Assembly (NCBI RefSeq): GCF_036785885.1
Contig: NC_092327.1
Location: 14,898,001 to 14,962,000, forward strand
DNA: 64,000 bases
Source: Coffea arabica
Taxonomy: Eukaryota > Streptophyta > Magnoliopsida > Gentianales > Rubiaceae
Direction: 5' to 3'
The position numbers were made by a program, and so were the translations under genes. Shown here piece after piece: positions 57,461-64,000 of the stretch (position 1 is the first letter of the stretch; every line of letters begins with the position of its first letter). The notes under the pieces are model-generated. The model did no database searches and was not told the origin of the DNA. It was given only the letters and a program-made list of their open reading frames with translations.

Positions 57461-58178
57461 TTGTCAGATGGCAACAGTTGCTAAGCAAGTCACTGTTTGC
57501 TCATGAAGCTACTTATGTTATTAATCTCATCGTCCTAAGCACTTTTAACAATCTTTTACAAGCTGCTAGCTTTTGTTGCCAAGCTATAGAAGTTTCGTTA
57601 CCTTTTCTTTTCTCAATACATTCTGGATGGCCGTAAACTATTTATTGTTTCCAAGATTTTGTGCAACCAGGGTAAAACTACAGTTGCCTTTTACTCCATT
57701 GCAGTGTAGCAGCGCAGATGTCCATTAATTTCATCAGGAACGTGCTTGGTTCTTTCCTACCTTGATAGATATAACCATTTGCGCAATTAATGTTTCTCTA
57801 CTCTTGGAGTTTCCAGCTTTGTTCTGTTTGGTTTTGGCAGATTTTCGCTTCAATAACTATACCCGAGCCATTTCCAGTTAGGTTAAAGGTCTAACACCAT
57901 AAAGATGGACACAAATGCTACCATTTTAGCCACGGCCATTCATTACATCTCTGAAAATTTATTCCTAAGTGCTTTCATCTACCTACCGTATTTACTCCCT
58001 TTTAACTATTCTATAATTAAATCCAAAAAGCTCCCCTAGCATATAAGGACATACAAATGCCTGGCCAGCTGCACTTTACAAACTCAGACTTCTCTAACAT
58101 TGCTGCAGCTTTTATTGTATATCGCCCCTTAGCATTTTCCCTACTCACTTTCTTCTTATTGTGCTTCCCAACGTGCCA
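57461..58178. other. Spacer between RPA-like gene B and the B3-like gene
   Basis: About 0.7 kb of AT-rich sequence with no coding signal on either strand. The promoter of the B3-like gene would lie here. Confidence 0.5.
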
Positions 58179-59476
58179 ATGACCACACAAAAAAATCCTT
58201 TCAGGAAATGGGTTGCCATTCCCCACGACAGCAAAACCAGGTTCTTTCTCTGTACTTTCAGCAAAGCAACAATCCATGCTGCAACAATGGTTGAAAATCC
58301 TGGGGAACAGAACATGTGTTATATAAAAAAAAAATTCCTTGCGGCTTATCCGCAGGTGCTAAGCTATACAGGAGAACCATCTTTATATTCGTTTAACTCG
58401 ATTACTCAGTGGCTGCAGAACATAATCAATCTTCCACCTGAAGCTTTTACAGCCACTGGTATACTCATATCTTGCATCTTTTATATTTATTGCTTGAAGT
58501 GTCTTTCGTTTCTCATACTATAACCTTGTCTATAGATACAACCATCGCTTCCCTTGAAAGCATACCAGTCGGACGACCATGGTGCTTTGTTTTTTTCTGC
58601 TCAAATAGGACCAAACAGGTTGGTAAATAAGAATAAACCTGTTTTCCAACTATTCGTTTCTCACATAATAGATTTAACTCTGTTTGTTTCCCCTTCTATA
58701 GAAAATCTCTGCTGATCTTTTTGATTCAATTGGATTCCAAGATGACATAACAATTAAAGTGTATCATGGCATACGCTGCTGGAATATTAAAATTAAGGAT
58801 GGATACTTTGAAGAAGGTTGGGAACTGTACTGTTCAAAGAATTTACTCCACAAGAATGACATGGTCTTCTTTAGAATCAAGGGAAAATTATCCTATGATT
58901 CCATGGCTTTCTGCACTTCCCAGTCACATATTCTCATGCCATGGACACTTCCTCTGCCTATGCTTTCAAACATTACATCTAATGTTGAAGCATCTGGTTC
59001 CTTGTTGAGACACCAGCCCGATTCATGTACTATCACCTCCTCCATAAATCAGTTTCTGCAGCACGATTGGACATCCTTTGTTTCTTTCTACCAGTTTTAT
59101 ACAAACCGTTCTAAGCACAGCTTGGTAAATACTTTCCTTTATACTATTTATTTACACCTGCATTCTTAGCTGATCTAACAAATGTTTTTTTCCCCTAAAA
59201 TAGGCCCTTCCACAATTTGCTGACCTTCGGCTACATGAAAACACAACACCAACAGTAATTCTTACAAGCGGCTATAAAACGTATTGCATTGGCATGAAGC
59301 AGAGATCCCTCGACAAAAATTGGGCCACTTTCGCAGTCGATCATGCTCTTTGCCCTGGAGACATATTGCTTTTTATTCCACAGTCGGCCACCTCTTTTGC
59401 TGTTATCATATTCAACAAAAAAGGCATTGAAAAACTATATCCGTGGCATTTTAATTTCACTGTTCATCTAACTTAG
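58179..59476 (+). CDS. B3-domain-like protein carried by the Helitron
   Basis: Four exons, 58179-58458, 58536-58618, 58702-59124 and 59204-59476, give 352 codons with GT-AG introns and no stop. Two regions look like the plant B3 DNA-binding domain. The first (residues about 122-195) has ITIKVYHGIRCWNIKI, GWELYCSKNLLHKNDMVFF and MAF. The second (about 263-350) has PTVILTSGYKTYCIGMKQ, NWATFAVDHALCPGDILLF and FAVIIFNKKGIEKLYPW. The spacing of W/F, the L-x-x-x-D turn and the final V-x-IF strand fits the REM-type B3 fold. The first 120 residues match nothing I know. It lies on the same strand as the other genes and 378 bp inside the 3' end. The role is unknown: captured host gene or a Helitron protein that binds element DNA. 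The start codon is the first ATG that fits. Confidence 0.65.
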
Positions 59477-59658
59477 TCCGTGTTGGGTTACTAAGTGCTG
59501 CGATAGTCTTTGAGAATAAATTGTAGTTCTGTGTCTTGCTCTATTTTATAGAGCTTTCTTTCTACGGAAATTGTTTCCATTATAAATCTTGTTCTATTCG
59601 GCTCCAATCTTCCTAAAGCTCCAGTTTATTACTGCTTATTTTTTTGCTCTTATTTAAC

Positions 59659-59745
59659 CCATATACCAAAAAAAAAACAAAAAACCATTAAAGAAACCCC
59701 ATATACCAAAAAAAATAACAAAAACCATTAAAAAAAAACCCCCAT
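59659..59745 (+). repeat. A-rich duplicated segment near the Helitron 3' end
   Basis: CCATATACCAAAAAAAA and AACCATTAAA occur twice in a row within about 85 bp. Confidence 0.75.
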
Positions 59746-59824
59746 TAACCTAAGCTAATATATCCTCCTCCATTACTTTCCTTCCACATCATATACTTGC
59801 CTGGGCATCTTCTCTTTCTATACC

Positions 59825-59854
59825 ACCGCGCACCGCGCGGTTTATGCCTCCTAG
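59825..59854 (+). terminator. Helitron 3' terminal hairpin and CTAG end
   Basis: ACCGCGC-ACC-GCGCGGT (59825-59841) forms a 7-bp, GC-rich stem with a 3-base loop. Nine bases later CTAG (59851-59854) ends the element and T follows. In Helitrons this hairpin ends rolling-circle strand transfer, and insertion occurs between A and T. Confidence 0.85.
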
Positions 59855-60322
59855 TGTACCAAATGTTTAATCGAATATCAAACACTGTCACATATCAAAC
59901 TTACCCCTAGCTTTAAATGTTTAAAAGGACATTCAAGTAATTACAACAAAACTAAAATTAGTTATAATGACTCATATTCAATACTCTAATTGCACTTCAA
60001 CCACTTTCATATTTCCAAAAAAGCCCCACCCTTGCAGTTGAAATTCAAGCCCTAAACTCATTCTTATATAGTTTAAGGATTTAATTTTCTTTTCTTTTCT
60101 TTTAATTTCATCATTCGCATACTTATGACACCTTCAAGGAATTATTTTGGCCTTCGCAATCAATGCGATTGGTATCAATTAAACCCTTGAATGGATATTT
60201 TGTCCCTCTCGACGTTTTTATAAATTTAGATTTGCATCCATGTAGGAAACATTCAAATATGATAAATTTAAAAGTTAGATTAAGAAAATTTTTACTAAAC
60301 CTCGTAACTAGCTTAGACTAGG
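59855..60322. other. Flank between the Helitron end and the next LTR
   Basis: AT-rich sequence without coding motifs or repeats that I recognise. Confidence 0.5.
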
Positions 60323-63300
60323 TGTCGCGCCCCACTTTTTGATTGAATGTGTGTGATGATGATGGTGTGTGTAGTGTGGTGTGTGTAGTGTGGTATGAAT
60401 GTGTGCAAAATGAAAATAAAGGCCATGGGACTTGATAAAGCGACGGTTTGGCCATATAAAGTTCAAAAGGGTTTTTTTTTGAAAAATGGAGTCGCCACTT
60501 GGTATAGAGTTAGGGTGTACCAAGTCACCCAAAAAATGGTTTTTTGTTTTTGAATAAAAAAAGTAAATAAACCCTTTTAAAGAACTTTTGGGTCTACGTA
60601 ACCAAAAAGAGGGATCGGGGGTCACATTTGACGATGGGAAGGCAAGGATAAAAATCCAAGGCACCCCTTCGACCTAGCCAAGGCTAGTTGCGTGACTTAA
60701 ACCAATTTTCCCTAATTTTTTCTACCCAAGGCATGTATCGCGTATTGGATATGTCTATATGAATGCAAAAACCTAGATCTAGGGGGATTGGGGGAAATTT
60801 CTCTTCAAAGGTTGAGTGGTGCCAATCACATTAATTGTGAAGCCCAATAATGATCCTTTTGGAGAGGTCACACCTAAACCTAAATGACGTGAAAAATGAG
60901 TGGAATGCATGCCATGTGAAAGTGTGAGTTTGTGTGAAGTGAGAAAAATGATAAAAGTAATAAGATAAGAGTGAAGGTGTGCAAATGTAGATGAAAGTAC
61001 TCGTGTGCGAGTGAAAGTGGTAAAAAGGTGCATGTGTGCAAATGAGACAAAAGTGAAAGTGTAATGATAGAGTGGATTGAGAATGCATGAGTCTAGGGAA
61101 TTCATGCATATTGGGTATGGGGAGACCTAAATCGTGACTTGATTTTCCCTTTGATTAGAAGGCGAAACTAGCGTGCTAAGACTATCGAGTAGCCACACTC
61201 GCTCGTTTTCCTTATCGGAAGGGGACACTCAAGCAAAATGAACCCTATAACTAGTATGAGATGCAAAAATCCTAAAATGAGGGGAAAAGGGGCTCGAGGA
61301 GCATGCCAGATGATAAAACTAAGGAAAAATGCATGATATGTAGTGAACAAGCAAATGATATGCTAATGAGGGGAAATCCCTAAGGGTCTAGCGTTGGACT
61401 AGCCCATTCTATGAATTCCGACTAGCGTTGGACTAGCGGAAACGTACATTCATCCATTCCATTCATTCATGGCTATGAAAGCAAGTAGACATGCCAAAAT
61501 ACTCGTAAACACATAGCACATAGCATTTAGCATGCTCGACTAGATGCAAGAGCCTAATAAAGCAATTAAACATGTAGCAACAAAAGCAAGCAACCAAGGG
61601 GAAGGGGAAGTGGACCAGATGCTCTCCGAGCCCTATCTATTACAAGCCAAGAGGTGTACACATACCCCATAATGAATAACTTAAATAAAAAGCAAAAGTA
61701 AATGAAATAAATGCAAGGAATTAAAGAAGGGCAAGGAAAGCGAAATAGACATGCATATCCACATAACACGTAGGGGCACATAGGGGCAAATGAAGTGCAA
61801 ATGAGGGATAGAGTGTACCTCCCTTGAAATTGGGGCCCAATGAAGTGAAATCACTTATTTATCCTCCAAAATAAAGAAATGGTCAAGGTACCAATTTATT
61901 TAAGAAAAATTAAAAGAAATGTGCAAAGCAAAGCTCACTTGATCATAAAGTCCCCTAAAGTTATGAATTAAGTACAATTGAAACAACACATAGTAATTAC
62001 TTAAAACAAACAAGCAATGAAGTTGTAGAATTAAAATTGTCAAGGACCAAATTGAGGAAATTATTCAATTGGTTGGGTCATAGTGAAACTAAAAGGAACT
62101 TGGGGGGTTAAAGTGCAAATTTTAGAATATATTTCATGCATGCTACGTAAATCTTATGTTTCTGCAAAATTCCAGCTAATACCTTGGTTGCAACCTATTG
62201 TGTTCCAATGCCATCTTTAACATTACCAATGAATATCAATCACAAGGCACAAATTTTCCAATTGTAAATCAACCCAGCCATTCCACCTCTCTTGCAAAGA
62301 TCAAAACAGAGAAACTGGAATGATAGCTGCCCGAAGTAAAAAACAAAATGCAGCAACGGGATGCAACCGAAACAGAATGCAGCAAAAGAAATCTCAGTGC
62401 TCGAACATGCTCCAAACATTTCAACATGCAAACTCAGCATTCAACCTTCCCTTGCTTCCCTCAAACATGACACTGAAGTGCAAAAACTCAACCAGTAATC
62501 AAGGGACAGGAAACGCGGCAAAGGAAAGAAAGGAAAAAAAAATGCAGCAGCTTCCCCTTGCTGAATTTTGGCCACAGATTTCAGAAAACCCAATGCTATC
62601 CTCAACCACACTCTCTCAAACCAATGTATAACTTTGATTTCAACAAACAACCACAACTTCAGCATCAAACAAGTAAAACTTAAACAGAAACTGATGCGAA
62701 GTAACTCATGTATTTCTACAAACTCCAGCCACCATTCTTTCTTCAATATTTCCCTCTCAGCTAGAACATATTCATGCCCATGAAACCTATCAATTTTACC
62801 GAATACTACAGCTCTTATCCCAAGTTGTTAACAAACACTCTAAACCGAAATGACCAGGTCGAAATGCAGCAAAAGAAATAGCAAGTGACGCAAACATTAT
62901 AAGCTTCTCGGTTCAGGCACTTAAAATGCAGCAAGGATGGAAAGCAAAAAAAAAAAAACTTAAAACAGTCATGCATGACTGGACCACAAATCATAGACCT
63001 TGATTAGGCTAAACTTCAGCAACAAAACAGAGAGCTTTGACATCCGAACAAACAACGAACATTTCAAAAATAGGCACAGAGCATGCCATTTTTTCACTAT
63101 TTCCGTCTGCAATTTCCTGCCGCAAGCCTTGCAGCTTATCTTATACAATTATCATTATACTAGAGTTCGACTGAGACCTATCAAACATACTCACATAAAT
63201 TGTAAAACTTCTATCTCAGGCCGAACCCACGCATAAACAACCTTCATCAAGCAAGTTTTCCACTTTTAGGGAAAGAAACATGCTCAAGGGCAAAACCCAT

Positions 63301-64000
63301 CAGCAAACCCATCAAACGGCATAGGAGTAAATAAAAGAAGCAACTTTAGACTATAAAAACCAAAGGAAGCGCACAGAGAATACAGCAAGCTTGAAGATTC
63401 AATCATCAGAGGAAAACTAATAAAAAAGAATGAAAACCTTACAGTCCTTGCTCTCCCTTTCGATGTCCGCGGCTGAAAATGGCATGACAACTTCTCAGCA
63501 GCTTCAATAGTTTCTTGGTTCGCCACAGGAACAGCACCAGATTTCGTTTGGCCGTCGCTCTTGGTTCCTCACTCTGCCCGAAAGCTCCTCCTTTTCCGTA
63601 AGTTTCTTGCAATTCTTTTCTCAGATTTCACCAAGCCCTCCGGATCTTACTTTTCTGTTTTCCTCTGGTTCTATTTCTCAAAATGGCTATCTCCTCCCCT
63701 TGCTCTCGGCTCTCCCTCTTATCTCTCCCGTTTGCTAGCTCTCCCCACGATGAAGCTCCCTCTCTTGCGGCTGCCCTTTTCTTTTTCTTCTTTTGGTTTA
63801 GCCAGAAACCCTCGCTCGAAAAATCCTCCTTTGTTTTTTCTTTTTGCTCTTCTTTTCCTCGATGCCCTCTCTCCCCTTGCGGCTGCTGCTGCATCTTCTA
63901 TTTATATGGGGCCACCCCAACCCTAAAACTCCCATTGTCTCCTCTAAAATTGCAGCCAAGGGCTGCCCGAGCCCTTACTTGCAAGCTGCGTAAAAACGCA
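60323..64000 (-). repeat. Tat/Ogre-type LTR sequence, running off the window
   Basis: TGTCGCGCCCCAC at 60323 looks like an LTR terminus. Read on the minus strand, TGGCGACTCC occurs at about 60488-60497; this is the primer-site word of Ogre/Tat elements. A TATA box TATAAATA lies on the minus strand near 63897-63905. Together these favour a minus-strand element whose LTR extends right of the window. A GT-rich tract (60345-60410) and a duplicated TAGCGTTGGACTAGC (61389 and 61423) are also present. No open frame here looks like a protein. Both the orientation and the exact LTR border are uncertain. Confidence 0.45.

Larger units (their letters stand above)
42500..59854 (+). mobile_element. Large Helitron with RepHel, two RPA-like genes and a B3-like gene
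   Basis: The 3' end is well supported: an inverted repeat ACCGCGC/GCGCGGT, then 9 bases, then CTAG at 59851-59854 followed by T, the Helitron CTRR-T pattern. The 5' end is not certain; A|TCAACATATATAG at 42500 is my best candidate and A|TC at 42483 another. All four genes lie on the + strand and are spliced. RepHel has intact HUH, Tyr and helicase motifs, so the element may be autonomous. Length would be about 17.4 kb. Confidence 0.75.

Noticed and set aside
63561..63926. 121-codon hydrophobic frame near the right edge
   Set aside because: It overlaps a minus-strand TATA box in LTR-like sequence and has low-complexity Ser/Leu/Phe composition.

Overview
The window is nuclear DNA of a flowering plant. 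The evidence is long-LTR Ty3/gypsy retrotransposons with plant-type chromovirus pol genes, initiator-Met tRNA primer sites, nested LTR insertions with 5-bp target duplications, spliced genes with GT-AG introns, and a plant-type Helitron carrying RPA-like and B3-like genes. I cannot name the species. I see no gene outside mobile DNA.

Positions 1-24511 are a head-to-tail array of Tekay/Del-like chromoviruses in + orientation that share LTRs: partial LTR1, internal A, LTR2, internal B, LTR3, internal C, LTR4. All three internal regions are pseudogenes. A and C begin abruptly at RNase H, fused to the end of an LTR. LTR4 is broken by two later insertions. One is element D (18001-22021), a young element with two 1926-bp LTRs and only about 170 bp between them, in target duplication ACTGG. 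The other is solo LTR E (22337-24467), in target duplication GCTAA.

Positions 24512-38997 are one minus-strand element H that keeps only a decayed gag and a small upstream ORF. Its 5' LTR is broken by a composite element I (29833-31783, target duplication AGACA) with two LTRs in inverted orientation, and by solo LTR F (32254-38312, ATCTA). F is itself broken by the 3.7-kb solo LTR G (34493-38224, ATAAA). Positions 38998-42499 hold old fragments, including a decayed Helitron Rep piece with an internal direct duplication.

Positions about 42500-59854 are a large Helitron. Its 3' end is clear: a 7-bp stem hairpin followed by CTAG, next to a T. It carries four spliced genes, all on the + strand: RPA1-like gene A (437 aa), the RepHel rolling-circle transposase/helicase (1623 aa, all catalytic motifs present), RPA1-like gene B (489 aa, one damaged splice donor) and a B3-domain-like gene (352 aa). 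RepHel would nick, unwind and transfer the element, and the RPA-like proteins would coat single strands. The B3-like protein is not part of the plant Helitron gene set as I know it and is the most interesting item here.

Positions 60323-64000 are the start of a long Tat/Ogre-type LTR or LTR-adjacent sequence that runs off the window and is probably in minus orientation. Exon boundaries were placed by eye from reading frame, GT-AG signals and comparison between the two RPA-like genes.
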